From NCBI RefSeq assembly GCF_022288725.1, contig NZ_JAKNTA010000004.1, positions 274,615 to 338,614 of the forward strand: a stretch of 64,000 bases of DNA, in the 5' to 3' direction. The DNA is from Kitasatospora sp. A2-31 (GTDB taxonomy: Bacteria; Actinomycetota; Actinomycetes; Streptomycetales; Streptomycetaceae). Each line of letters begins with the position of its first letter. Position 1 is the stretch's first letter. Shown here one piece after another: positions 1 to 8,388 of this stretch. The notes under the pieces were generated by a model. It was not told where the DNA came from. It did not search any database and saw only the letters and a program-made list of their open reading frames with translations. A program made the translations under genes and the position numbers.

Positions 1-144
1 CCCGACGGCACGGTGAACGAGCTGGCCGTCTGGACGACCGGCAGGAGCGGCGCCCAGCCCAAGGTCCCGTGGGCCGGCCCGGCCGACGCGGAGGTCGCCA
101 AGGCGATGGACTCGGCGCTCTGCACCGCCCTCAAGGACTGCTGA
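1..144 (+). CDS. C-terminal end of an unknown protein (5' end outside window)
   Basis: An open frame runs from the window edge to a TGA at 142-144, giving 47 residues. The visible tail ends in ALCTALKDC and holds two cysteines that could pair. Nothing in this fragment identifies a family. Such Cys-containing tails are common in secreted or lipoprotein-like actinobacterial proteins, but that is only a guess. A strong hairpin follows about 35 bases after the stop, which supports this being the real 3' end of a transcript. Confidence 0.55.
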   Translation, partial: PDGTVNELAVWTTGRSGAQPKVPWAGPADAEVAKAMDSALCTALKDC

Positions 145-178
145 GGACCGCCGGGGCGGCCGGCAGCGCCCCCCGACC

Positions 179-211
179 CCGCCCCGCCCCGGCATGCCCG
201 GAGCGGGGCGG
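179..211 (+). terminator. GC-rich terminator-like hairpin
   Basis: Arms at 179-192 and 198-211 form a 14-bp stem with one mismatch around the loop CATGC. It lies just after the stop of the first partial gene and before the DUF1275 gene. There is no T-tract, as is common in streptomycetes. Confidence 0.5.
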
Positions 212-294
212 CGTCGCCTCCGCGGTGCCCGGTCGGGCGTAGAACGGACGTGGTGCCGGAACCGCCGGGCACGCACGACCGGAGGAGGAGCGCG

Positions 295-987
295 ATGAGG
301 AGCGACCCACGCCACGGCCCGCTGGTGTCGATGCTGCTGGCCCTGACCGTGGTCACCGGCATGGTGGACGCGGTCAGCTACCTCGCCCTCGGCCACGTCT
401 TCGTCGCCAACATGACCGGGAACGTGGTCTTCCTCGGCTTCGCCCTGGCCGGCGCCCCCGGCCTCTCGGCCACGGCCTCGCTCGCCGCGCTGGCCGCCTT
501 CCTGTCGGGTGCGCTCGCCGGCGGCCGGCTCGGCGAGCTCCTCCCCGGCCACCGCGGGCGGCTGCTCGTCGTCGGGGTCTGCGTCGAGGCGACGCTGCTG
601 ACCGGCGCCACCCTGGTCGCGGCTCTGGCCGACCACGGCGCCGACCCGGCCCGGTACGTCCTGATCGGGTCGCTCGGCCTCGCGATGGGGTGGCAGAACG
701 CGGTGGTGCGCCACCTGAAGGTGCCCGACCTGACCACCACCGTGCTGACCATGACCATCACCGCCCTGGCCGCCGAGCGGGCGGGGCGCCGCCGACTCGC
801 CTCCGCGGTCTGGATGCTCGGCGGTGCGGTGCTGGGCGCCGTGCTGGTGCTCCACGCCCACGTCACCGGCGCCCTCGGCGCGGCACTCGTCCTGCTGGTC
901 GCCGTCGCCCTCCGGACCCGCGCCGCCGGCACCGCCCGTCCGGGCACCCCCGCCCCGGCCTGGACCGCCCCGGAGGGCGCGCCCTGA
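295..987 (+). CDS. DUF1275 (YoaK) family membrane protein
   Basis: This 230-residue hydrophobic protein looks like the YoaK/DUF1275 family: about six membrane segments, with the N-terminal pattern SYLALGHVFVANMTGN (residues ~22-37) typical of the family. The frame is open from a GTG at 250, but ATG 295 is chosen because a strong GGAGGAG ribosome site lies just upstream and the protein then begins near the first membrane segment. The family is widespread and its function is not established; a transport-like role in the cytoplasmic membrane is usually assumed. It appears monocistronic, with a hairpin upstream and a pseudogene downstream. Confidence 0.8.
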   Translation: MRSDPRHGPLVSMLLALTVVTGMVDAVSYLALGHVFVANMTGNVVFLGFALAGAPGLSATASLAALAAFLSGALAGGRLGELLPGHRGRLLVVGVCVEATLLTGATLVAALADHGADPARYVLIGSLGLAMGWQNAVVRHLKVPDLTTTVLTMTITALAAERAGRRRLASAVWMLGGAVLGAVLVLHAHVTGALGAALVLLVAVALRTRAAGTARPGTPAPAWTAPEGAP

Positions 988-1144
988 GCCCGGTCGAACC
1001 GGCGGCGCGGGGGCCGTCGGGTCTACCGGCTGTACAAGCAGTTGCCGACTCGTTGTGAGTCGCCGAATCATCACGCGTGACGGGTCGTTGATCAGTAGGC
1101 TGGCCAACCGACTATCAGGTCATGTTGGACGAGGGCGGGGGCTC

Positions 1145-1664
1145 GTGTCGGATGCAGTGATGAATGTCGTGATCGGGCTGATCACGAGCGTCGTCAGCGG
1201 CGGGTCCGTCTGGGCCTGGAAGCGTGTCAGCACCGCTCGCGTCCTGCACCAGAAGCAGGCACTGCTTGGTCTGCGGTCCGGTATACCGTGCGTCATCATC
1301 CTGAACAACCACTGGCAGATGCCCGCCGTCACCGAGCATGGTGACGTCTACGCGATCATCGAACTAGCGATGCTCGCGGAGGAGTCAGGGTGTGCGTTCT
1401 CTCTCGTTGCCGCAGACGCACCGGAGCTGAACGGGGATCGCACCGAACTCAGCATCGGTGGCCTGGGATCGAACCGACGCAACGTCGAGTACTTGGCCAG
1501 GCACCTGCCCGGTGTGAAGGTCAATCAACGTGGTGACTTCAGCGTCGGTGGTGAACGCTTCCCCCACAAGTTCGGTCGAACGGATGCTGCGCGTCGAAGC
1601 GGCGGAAACCTACGGCTACCAGGCTGTCGACGTCGCCACCGACCTGTCAGCCGTTGCGTTCTGA
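1145..1664 (+). pseudogene. Streptomyces paralogous-family protein, internal deletion
   Basis: From GTG 1145 the frame encodes an N-terminal membrane anchor, then a domain with VIILNNHW, FSLVAADAP and ELSIGGLGSNRRN motifs. This resembles a large streptomycete family of unknown function. After VGGERF (around 1560) the frame stops making sense. In another frame, 1581-1664 encodes the expected family C-terminus: RVEAAETYGYQ, then LSAVAF and a stop. The central block linking the two parts, by memory of intact relatives perhaps 60-70 residues, is missing. The gene is therefore broken by an out-of-frame internal deletion around 1570-1583. A very small truncated product from the first frame cannot be excluded. 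Confidence 0.65.
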
Positions 1665-1759
1665 CCCAGCCACGCTCCAGCAGCGACCGGGCTTCGGTCA
1701 CCGATCGCCCGCCGGGGCCGGCATCGACTTCACGGAACTGCGGCCAGAGCCCTGAAACT

Positions 1760-1791
1760 CCCCACTCAGTCCGACCTTCAACTGAGTGGGG
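1760..1791. terminator. Perfect 11-bp inverted repeat between convergent genes
   Basis: CCCCACTCAGT at 1760-1770 and its exact complement at 1781-1791 surround a 10-base loop. It lies between the plus-strand pseudogene and the minus-strand GNAT gene, so it could stop transcription from both sides. It is much less GC-rich than other hairpins in the window, which may mean it came with acquired DNA. Confidence 0.5.
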
Positions 1792-1851
1792 AACGGGGAG
1801 TAGCCCTGGCCGTTTTCCGAGATCCTCATCAACCCGGCCCCGACCCGCCTC

Positions 1852-2574
1852 CTATGCGAGCTCCACGCTCAGCTGAGCGCCCAGCTCGCGGAAACCCAGC
1901 GCGAGCGCGACCCGCCGCGAAGCGGGCACCCGGGCCCGCCACTGCGGGAGCAATCCGCCCGCCAACGCGTGCGCCACCGCCCCGGATCCCGTTGCCTGGG
2001 CAAGGCCCCGCCCCCGCCATTCAGGGGCGGTCAGCACACTGACGTGGGCGGTCCGGCTCGGCCAGGACCGATACCCGGCAGCAGCGACGACCTCGCCTCC
2101 CTCACGGATAACGAAGGCGGGTGAGGTGATCTCGTCCAGCTCGGCTTCGTCTGCGTCGTCTGCACCCGCCACGTTCTCCAGTTTCCGCAGATCAGGATGC
2201 TCTCCCGGCAGCTGTTCCACTGTCAGCCCGCGAGCCACCATCGACCGGAACCTGTCGTCGGACACATATGCCAGCGCCGCGGGGGCGAGGACCCGGGCCA
2301 CGGGCAGCACCCCGCGGACCGAATGAGCGCCGGCGATCGCCGCTACCGGAAGGTTGGCCAGCGCGTCGCGCACCGTCTTGGCCGTGTCCTCGTTGGGGGT
2401 GGTCACGATCGCCGAGTTGCCCAGAACCACCATGCCCACCCAACCCGAGGGGCACATCCTCGACTCGGGTGACACCACCACGCTCACACCTCCCGTCGGC
2501 GCGAACGATACGGGCACCGAAGCGAGTTCCTCCCACAGCCCACGGGCTCTGGCCACCAAGGGATCTATCGACAT
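1852..2574 (-). CDS. GNAT-family N-acetyltransferase
   Basis: This is a 240-residue protein whose C-terminal half carries the acetyl-CoA-binding pattern of the GNAT fold: VSVLTAPEWRGRGLAQATGSG resembles motif A with the R/Q-x-x-G-x-G/A signature. It is followed by RRVALALGFRELG, the usual C-terminal strand. The N-terminal half is less conserved and may determine the substrate, which cannot be predicted. ATG 2574 is chosen over an upstream GTG because the extra 50 residues are Arg/Gly/Trp-rich and not family-like. The gene stands alone, convergent with the pseudogene at 1145-1664. Confidence 0.75.
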   Translation of the reverse strand: MSIDPLVARARGLWEELASVPVSFAPTGGVSVVVSPESRMCPSGWVGMVVLGNSAIVTTPNEDTAKTVRDALANLPVAAIAGAHSVRGVLPVARVLAPAALAYVSDDRFRSMVARGLTVEQLPGEHPDLRKLENVAGADDADEAELDEITSPAFVIREGGEVVAAAGYRSWPSRTAHVSVLTAPEWRGRGLAQATGSGAVAHALAGGLLPQWRARVPASRRVALALGFRELGAQLSVELA

Positions 2575-2776
2575 GCGACCGATCCTGCCGGCCCGAGTAC
2601 CCGACGGACCCGCGGAATAAAGCCGACGAGACCGCCACCAAGGACCACGAAGCCACGCAAACCAAGAACGCCCGCCCAGACGCATCCTGTCGGGGGCGCG
2701 ATCGGGGCGGGCGTTGCTCACCACACGCTACCGACCGAACAACGCTCGCCGCCGACGCCACCACTCCAACGGGCGG

Positions 2777-3121
2777 TCAGCGGTGAAACCTCACCCGATC
2801 GAGGGGGTGGGGCCAACCAACTCGGAACTCTCCAACCCTTCCTCGCGCCCTCACCTGTTCAGCGCAGAAGTGGAGCCGACGGAACCCGGAAGCGTGGGGC
2901 CAACGGAACCCGTTAGAAACATGCCATCCGACCTCGACGGCGCCGTCCCCGTCGGGCAGCGGGAGCAGCAGGACGGAGCCGATCACGGTCCCGGTCTCCC
3001 GCTGCTCCAGCGCCCACACGCCGTAACGGGGGTCGGCCGAGCGGTCGCGGAACCGCTCGATCAGCTGCGCGGCCTCGGCCCGGGACTCCAGGGCCCTGGG
3101 CTCGGCGCCGAGCCAGCGCAT
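2777..3121 (-). pseudogene. Remnant of a RimJ/RimL-type GNAT acetyltransferase
   Basis: The readable core, MRWLGAEPR through GAVEVGWH, matches the middle of RimJ/RimL-like acetyltransferases, in which DPEVMRW-like and GW(H/R)-like motifs sit well inside the domain. Two things are missing: the usual ~30 N-terminal residues before VMRW, and everything after GWHVS, including the acetyl-CoA loop. After GWHVS the frame runs into unrelated residues. It is therefore truncated at both ends and very unlikely to be active. It lies next to another GNAT gene and a deletion pseudogene, marking this stretch as decaying. Confidence 0.6.
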
Positions 3122-3163
3122 CACCCCTCTTTCCGGGCGCCCGACGCCGCGCGCGGGTGCTTC

Positions 3164-3844
3164 CTAGTCGTCCGGCGGGCCGCCGGGGCTGCTGGCGGTG
3201 CGGCCGCTCCACAGCGGTTCGTGGCGGGCCCACGACCGCGTCCAGGCGCGGTCGGCGCGGCGGTCGAGGATGCGCAGCCGCAGTGCGAGCGCGCCGCCCA
3301 CGCCGGCCCCGAGGGCGGCGAAACCGGCGAGGCCGAAGCAGACCGCCTCGGCGGCGAGGCCGACCGCGGACGGCGGCGTGTGGTGGGGCGTTCCGCCCCG
3401 GTCGACCCAGAGGGTGACGGCGGATCCGGCCACGACGGTGCGGCGCACCTCCACGGTGCCGGTGTGCGGCTGTCCGTCGGGCGCGGTCCGGGCGGCCCGG
3501 ACGGTGATGCGCTCCTGGGAGTCGCCGGACCAGCGGGCACCGGGGGTGGCGGTGGGCCGCTCGGTGGCGAGGACGGTGGCCTCGACCGGCTCCAGGCGGG
3601 CCCGGTCGGCCGCGGCCGCACGCAGGGTCGCCCGGTGGGCGAGTAACGCACCGCCGACGGAGACGGCGAGGGCGAGCAGGAACGCCAGCGCCGCCGCGGC
3701 CCGGGCCCGGCTGCGGGAGCGGTCCAGCGGACGGGCGAGCGGCTCGCGGAGCCGGTGGCGGCGGGTGCCGAAGGCCCGCCGCAGCTCGCGGGCGGCGCGC
3801 CGCGGAGGCGACGCGGGCCGGGGCGGGCGGGGTGTGCTGGACAC
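3164..3844 (-). CDS. Rv1733c-like two-pass membrane protein
   Basis: This 226-residue protein has a basic Pro/Arg-rich N-terminus, one membrane segment (about residues 52-72), an extracytoplasmic region of about 90 residues and a second membrane segment near residues 165-190. That layout, with the motif VTLWVDRGG before the second segment, is that of the Rv1733c-type family common in streptomycetes and mycobacteria; function unknown. GTG 3844 is chosen because GAGGAG lies seven bases upstream; the frame extends further but without a ribosome site. It contains a TTA leucine codon at 3644-3646, so translation may depend on the bldA tRNA. Confidence 0.7.
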   Translation of the reverse strand: MSSTPRPPRPASPPRRAARELRRAFGTRRHRLREPLARPLDRSRSRARAAAALAFLLALAVSVGGALLAHRATLRAAAADRARLEPVEATVLATERPTATPGARWSGDSQERITVRAARTAPDGQPHTGTVEVRRTVVAGSAVTLWVDRGGTPHHTPPSAVGLAAEAVCFGLAGFAALGAGVGGALALRLRILDRRADRAWTRSWARHEPLWSGRTASSPGGPPDD

Positions 3845-4360
3845 GGCGTGACTCCTCGGGTCGGCGCGGGCACGGCGGCGGGCGGCGTCCGGCGGCACCA
3901 GGGGCGGTCGGCCGGGCTCCGGCCACCAATCTCCCGCTGCCGGGCGCCCGGCACAAGAGCCGTGCGCGCTCGTACCACCGGGACCTCCGGGGCCGGCTCC
4001 CCGTGGCGGAAAGGGACGTTGGGCTCTGGCCGACAGGCGGCGGCAGGGCCGTTGGGCCCTCGGCGGCGGAGGGGTCGGCGGGGCAGGCTGGGGGCAGCCG
4101 CGTCCTCCACGTGCCGGGACGCGGCAGGCCCGGCCCGCTGTGGGGGCTCGTCGGGTCGCGGTGCGGGAGCGGGCGGCGGCGTGGGGCCGCCCCCGCTCCG
4201 GCCGCCGCCCCCGCTCCGGCCGCCGGCACCGGGCGGGCGTCGAGCGCTCTGCGCCCCCGCCGCACCCTTCGCGCCTCCGTCGATCCTTCGCCTTCCCAGG
4301 TCAGCGCCGTATCCTCGGCAGCTATACACTCGGAGTATACCTCTGGTGTATGTTCCTCCC
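3845..4360. other. Intergenic region with an 18-bp tandem duplication
   Basis: This 516-base gap lies between divergent genes. Most of it is very GC-rich and I see no convincing gene. An 18-base unit is repeated exactly in tandem at 4187-4204 and 4205-4222. The last 40 bases turn AT-rich and hold the putative promoter/operator of the PadR gene. Confidence 0.5.
4324..4351 (+). promoter_or_regulatory. Putative PadR operator, two overlapping ATAC-N7-GTAT repeats
   Basis: ATAC at 4324-4327 pairs with GTAT at 4335-4338, and ATAC at 4337-4340 pairs with GTAT at 4348-4351. This gives two adjacent half-overlapping inverted repeats nine bases before the PadR start codon. PadR-family regulators typically bind ATAC/GTAT-type inverted repeats in their own promoters (family knowledge). 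The AT-rich block also looks like the -10 region. There is no clear Shine-Dalgarno sequence before ATG 4361, so the mRNA may be leaderless. Confidence 0.55.
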
Positions 4361-4885
4361 ATGAGTGTTCCTTTGACCCTCCTCGGGCTGCTGGAGCGGG
4401 AGCCGAGCCACGGCTACGACCTCAAGCGCGACTACGACACCTTCTTCGGGCGCGGCAAGCCCCTTCCCTACGGCCAGGTCTACGCCACGCTCGGGCGGCT
4501 CGCGCGGGACGGCAAGGTGGTGGCGGGCGAGGCCGAGCCCGGCGACGGGCCGGAGCGCAAGCGGTACGTCATCACCGAGGCCGGTGTGACCGAGTTCGAG
4601 CACTGGCTCACCGAGCCCGTCGCGCCCGAACCGAACCTGCAGTCGGTGCTGTTCACCAAGGTCGTGCTGGCCCTGATGCTCGGCCGCGACGCCGAGCTGT
4701 ACCTCGACACCCAGCGCGCCGCCCACCTGCGGCGGATGCGCGAACTGACGGAACTCCGCCGCAGCGGCGCCCTGGTGGACGCCCTGCTCGCCGACCACGG
4801 ACTCTTCCACCTGGAGGCCGACCTGCGCTGGATCGACCTGACCGCCGCCCGCCTGGACGCACTCGCCGAGGCGGTGCGGCCGTGA
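4361..4885 (+). CDS. PadR-family transcriptional regulator
   Basis: This 174-residue protein has the PadR winged-helix domain: LTLLGLLEREPSHGYDLKR at the start, then YATLGRLARDGKV (recognition helix and turn) and the wing KRYVITEAG. A C-terminal helical dimerisation part follows (about residues 95-174). It is the first gene of a three-gene operon with overlapping stop/start codons leading to an ABC ATPase and an FtsX-type permease. PadR repressors next to ABC exporters usually sense the exported toxic compound. The ATAC/GTAT repeats just upstream suggest it represses its own operon. Confidence 0.9.
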   Translation: MSVPLTLLGLLEREPSHGYDLKRDYDTFFGRGKPLPYGQVYATLGRLARDGKVVAGEAEPGDGPERKRYVITEAGVTEFEHWLTEPVAPEPNLQSVLFTKVVLALMLGRDAELYLDTQRAAHLRRMRELTELRRSGALVDALLADHGLFHLEADLRWIDLTAARLDALAEAVRP

Positions 4886-5574
4886 CCACGCTGATCGAGG
4901 CCCGCGACCTCACCCTCTCCTTCGGCGAGACCCCCGCCCTGCGCGGCGCGAGCCTGGCCGTCGACGCCGGTGAGGTGCTCGCCGTCATGGGGCCCAGCGG
5001 CTCCGGCAAGTCCACCCTGCTGCACTGCCTGGCCGGCATCCTCACCCCCGACTCCGGCGAGGTGCACTTCGCCGGACGCCGGCTGGACACCATGACCGAG
5101 GGCGAGCGCAGCGCCCTGCGCCGTGACACCTTCGGCTTCGTCTTCCAGTTCGGGCAGCTCGTCCCCGAGTTGACCGCCGAGGAGAACGTCGCCCTGCCGT
5201 TACTCCTGCGCGGCACCAAGCGGGCGGCCGCTCTGGCCGAGGCCCGCCCGTGGTTCGCCCGGCTCGGGCTGGACGGCATGGAACGGCGCCGCTCCGGCGA
5301 GCTGTCGGGTGGACAGGCCCAACGGGTCGCCCTCGCCCGCGGGCTGGTGGCCCGTCCGCAGGTGCTCTTCGCCGACGAGCCGACCGGCGCGCTGGACTCG
5401 CTCACCGGCGAGCAGGTGATGGAGCTGATGGTCGGCGCCGCCCGCGAGCAGGGCACCGCCGTCGTCCTGGTCACCCACGAGCCCCGGGTAGCCGCCTACG
5501 CCGACCGCGAGGCGATGGTCCGGGACGGCAGGGCCAGGACGACCAGGCTCGCGCCGGAGCAGGTGGCCCCGTGA
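4882..5574 (+). CDS. ABC transporter ATP-binding protein (MacB/LolD type)
   Basis: This 230-residue ATPase has Walker A GPSGSGKST (about residues 37-45), a Q-loop in FVFQFGQLVPELTAEEN, signature LSGGQAQRVALARGL, Walker B VLFADEPTGALDS and the H-loop VTHEPR. Its length and the LVPELTAEENV stretch are typical of ATPases that work with FtsX-like permeases. GTG 4882 overlaps the PadR stop, so translation is coupled. Codon 107 (5200-5202) is TTA, in ALPLLLR, so bldA-dependent expression of the pump is possible. Together with the next gene it probably forms an exporter or a mechanotransmission-type complex rather than an importer. Confidence 0.93.
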   Translation: MTTLIEARDLTLSFGETPALRGASLAVDAGEVLAVMGPSGSGKSTLLHCLAGILTPDSGEVHFAGRRLDTMTEGERSALRRDTFGFVFQFGQLVPELTAEENVALPLLLRGTKRAAALAEARPWFARLGLDGMERRRSGELSGGQAQRVALARGLVARPQVLFADEPTGALDSLTGEQVMELMVGAAREQGTAVVLVTHEPRVAAYADREAMVRDGRARTTRLAPEQVAP

Positions 5575-7802
5575 TCGCCTTCGCGCTCCGCCTCGCCGTC
5601 AGCGGCGGACGGGAGGCCGTGGCCCGGCTGGTCATGATCGCCGGCGCCGTGGCGATCGGCGTCGGCCTGCTGCTCTCCACGCTGGCCGGCATCAACGCCG
5701 TCGGCGCGTCCAACGAGCGGCAGCTGTGGACCAACACCGGCGCGGTGAGCCGCACCGAGACCGCGGCGGTCGACCCGCTCTGGTGGTGGGACCACGGCGA
5801 CTACTTCGACGGCAAGGAGATCCTCCGGGTCGACGTCGCCGCCACCGGGCCGAGCGCGCCCGTCCCGCCGGGCCTCGACCGGCTGCCCGCGCCCGGCGAG
5901 TACTACACCTCGCCCGCGCTCGCCGAACTGCTGCGCAGGACCCCGGCCGTCGAGCTGGGCGACCGCTTCCCCGGCCGTCCGGCCGGAGTCATCGGCGACG
6001 AGGCACTGCCCTCCCCGGACTCGCTGTACGTGATCGTCGGCCGCACGCCGGCGGAGATCGAGCACATGCCCGGCGTGAGTACGGTGACCACGATCGCCAC
6101 CGCCCTTCCGCCCTCCTGCGAGCACGACTACTGCCCGGGGCTGGGTGTGCGCGGCGACGCCATGACCCTGATCCTCTCCGTGGTGGCCGGCGCACTGATC
6201 TTCCCGGTGGTCGTCTTCATCGGCACCGCGACCCGGCTCTCCGCCGCCACCCGTGAGCAGCGCTACGCCGCGATGCGGCTGGTCGGCGCCACCCCGCGGC
6301 AGGTCTCGCTGGTCTCGGCGGTGGAGTCCACGGTGGCCGCGGCGGCCGGCACCGCCGTGGGCTTCGGCCTGTTCCTCCTGCTGCGCCCGCTGGTGGCGAC
6401 CGTCCCCTTCACCGGGGACCGGTTCTTCGTCCAGGACCTGACGCTCACCCCGCTCCAGGCCGCCGCGACCGCGCTGGGCGTCCCGGTGGCGGCGGCGGTC
6501 GCCGCCCGGCTGGCCCTCAGGCGGGTCACCGTCTCGCCGCTGGGCGTCACCCGCCGGGTGACCCCGAAGCCGCCGAGCGCCTGGCGGCTGGTGCCGCTGC
6601 TGGGCGGCCTCGCCGAGCTCGGCTACTTCGCCGACCGCCGTCCGGAGACCACCGACGGGCAGACCGCGGCCTACCTGACCGGCTTCCTGGTGATCATGCT
6701 CGGCCTGGTGGTCGCCGGACCCTGGCTGACGATGGCGGCCGCCCGGGGCGTGGCCCGGCGCACCGGCCGGCCGGCCACCCTGATCGCCGTCCGCCGGCTC
6801 GCCGACGACCCGAAGGCGGGCTTCCGCTCGGTCGCCGGCCTCGTCCTCGCCCTCTTCGTCACCACGGCGACGGTCTGCATCATCGGCACCATCAACGAGA
6901 ACCGCGGCACGCTCAGCGGGGACCCGCAGACCCGGGTCGCGGTCGAGCAGAGCGGCCTGGTCGAGGACCCGCCGATGACGGACGCCGTGTCGGCCGGGCT
7001 GCTGGCCGACCTCCGGGCGGTCCCCGGCTTCCGCGGCCTCGCACTGGGCCACGACAACCCGAAGGCGGTCGGCGCGCTGCCCGGTGAACACCCCGGGTTC
7101 GCGCCGAACCTGGTGCTCTGCACCGACCTCGCCCAGGTCCCGGTGGTGGGCCGCTGCCCGGCCGGCGCGAGCGTCGCCGGTGTCCCGCCGTGGGGATTCC
7201 TGAGCCTGCGCTCCAGCTCCGAGATGGAGTGGCCGGCCGCGCCGGTCTCCGCGGAGGAGGTGGCTGCGCTGCCCGTGCGCAACGTCTACGTGACCACCGA
7301 CGGCTCCACCGCGGCCATGGAGCGGATTCGGACCCTGCTCACCGTGGCCCACCCGGGGTACGGGTCCCGGACGGTCGGCGACTGGGGCTCCGCCCAGCAG
7401 AAGGAGCTGGCCGGGTGGCGGCAACTGGCCAACGTGGTGCTGCTGACCACCCTGCCGATCGCCGGCTGCAGCCTGGCGGTGAGCGTGGTCGCGGGCCTGT
7501 CCGACCGCAGGCGGCCGTTCGCGATGCTCCGGCTCACCGGGGCGCCGCTGCGCCTGCTGCAGCGGGTGATCGGGCTGGAGAGCGCGCTGCCGCTGCTGGT
7601 GGTGGCGGCGATCGCGACCGGGACGGGATTCGCGGCGTCCGCGATGTTCCTCGCGTCCCAGATGCACTACGACCTGGTGTCACCGGGCGCGGTGTACTTC
7701 GTCCTGGTGGCAGTGGGGCTGACGGCCGCGCTCGGGATCGTCGCCTCGACGCTGCCGCTGCTGAAGCGGATCACCGGCCCCGAGGCGGCCCGCAACGGCT
7801 GA
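5571..7802 (+). CDS. FtsX-like ABC permease
   Basis: This 743-residue membrane protein has an N-terminal membrane segment (about residues 15-40), a long extracytoplasmic domain, then a FtsX core: three segments at about 195-310, more in the middle (about 360-450) and three at the C-terminus. TREQRYAAMRLVGATPRQV (about residues 224-242) is the usual FtsX loop sequence, and the second half repeats a related pattern (RRPFAMLRLTGAPLRLLQRV). So it is a double-FtsX permease. It starts at GTG 5571, overlapping the ATPase stop by four bases. With the PadR regulator it resembles drug or stress-responsive ABC operons; the substrate is unknown. Confidence 0.88.
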   Translation: MIAFALRLAVSGGREAVARLVMIAGAVAIGVGLLLSTLAGINAVGASNERQLWTNTGAVSRTETAAVDPLWWWDHGDYFDGKEILRVDVAATGPSAPVPPGLDRLPAPGEYYTSPALAELLRRTPAVELGDRFPGRPAGVIGDEALPSPDSLYVIVGRTPAEIEHMPGVSTVTTIATALPPSCEHDYCPGLGVRGDAMTLILSVVAGALIFPVVVFIGTATRLSAATREQRYAAMRLVGATPRQVSLVSAVESTVAAAAGTAVGFGLFLLLRPLVATVPFTGDRFFVQDLTLTPLQAAATALGVPVAAAVAARLALRRVTVSPLGVTRRVTPKPPSAWRLVPLLGGLAELGYFADRRPETTDGQTAAYLTGFLVIMLGLVVAGPWLTMAAARGVARRTGRPATLIAVRRLADDPKAGFRSVAGLVLALFVTTATVCIIGTINENRGTLSGDPQTRVAVEQSGLVEDPPMTDAVSAGLLADLRAVPGFRGLALGHDNPKAVGALPGEHPGFAPNLVLCTDLAQVPVVGRCPAGASVAGVPPWGFLSLRSSSEMEWPAAPVSAEEVAALPVRNVYVTTDGSTAAMERIRTLLTVAHPGYGSRTVGDWGSAQQKELAGWRQLANVVLLTTLPIAGCSLAVSVVAGLSDRRRPFAMLRLTGAPLRLLQRVIGLESALPLLVVAAIATGTGFAASAMFLASQMHYDLVSPGAVYFVLVAVGLTAALGIVASTLPLLKRITGPEAARNG

Positions 7803-7856
7803 CCCCGGCCTCCGGGGCGGCGACCCGGGGCCCGGGCCGTGCCCCGTCGTCCGCGC

Positions 7857-8312
7857 TCAGCGGGCGACGGGGTACGCGTACGTGCCCGGGCGCAGGGCGG
7901 ACGGACGGTCCGTCAGCCAGCTGCCCAGCACCAGTGCGGACGGGTAGAACATCGGCTCCGGCAGGGCGTCCAGCGGGAACCGCTCCCAGCCGGCGCAGGC
8001 GTGCGGTTCGGTGACCTCGGCGGCGGCCAGGCTCGGCGGCGCGAGGACGGCCGCGGTGAGCCGGGGCCTGCCGAGCTCGTGGTCGAGCAGGACGCCCAGC
8101 ACCCGCATCTCCCCGGCCGGCAGCACGATGCCGGTCTCCTCGGCCAACTCTCGTGCGGCGGCCTGTTCGAAGGACTCCCCGGGGGTGTCCACCTTGCCGC
8201 CGGGCAGGCTCCAGGTCGGTGGCTCGCCGGCCGTGGTCCGGCGGCCGACGAGGACCCGGCCGTCCCCGGTGGGGACGATCACGCCGGCGCCGATCAGCGG
8301 TGCGGTGGTCAA
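7857..8312 (-). CDS. NUDIX hydrolase
   Basis: This 151-residue protein has the NUDIX box as GGKVDTPGE then AARELAEETGI (about residues 35-60). The acidic catalytic pair EE is present; the first half carries one extra residue relative to GX5E, a variant I have seen in streptomycete family members. Such proteins hydrolyse nucleoside diphosphates linked to other groups; the exact substrate cannot be told. TTG 8312 is chosen as the start because GAGGAGAG lies upstream at normal spacing and the domain begins immediately after. It is convergent with the FtsX gene and sits 59 bases from the SDR gene's stop, on the same strand. Confidence 0.85.
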   Translation of the reverse strand: MTTAPLIGAGVIVPTGDGRVLVGRRTTAGEPPTWSLPGGKVDTPGESFEQAAARELAEETGIVLPAGEMRVLGVLLDHELGRPRLTAAVLAPPSLAAAEVTEPHACAGWERFPLDALPEPMFYPSALVLGSWLTDRPSALRPGTYAYPVAR

Positions 8313-8337
8313 CTCGGTCTCTCCTCGGGGCCGGCGC

Positions 8338-8388
8338 CTGCCAGTCGGCGCGGTCTGCCAGTCGGCGCGGTCTACCAGTTGGCGCGCT
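8338..8388. repeat. 17-bp tandem triplication over the SDR stop codon
   Basis: Three consecutive 17-base units occupy 8338-8354, 8355-8371 and 8372-8388. The first two are identical and the third differs at a few positions. The third contains the TAG stop (8372-8374) and last codons of the minus-strand SDR gene. The extra copies lie downstream of the stop, before the NUDIX gene, and look like replication-slippage duplications of the gene's end. Confidence 0.8.

Noticed and set aside
824..1144. Upstream extension of the frame containing the deletion pseudogene
   Set aside because: It overlaps the DUF1275 gene in another frame and has no family-like sequence; the recognisable protein begins at GTG 1145.
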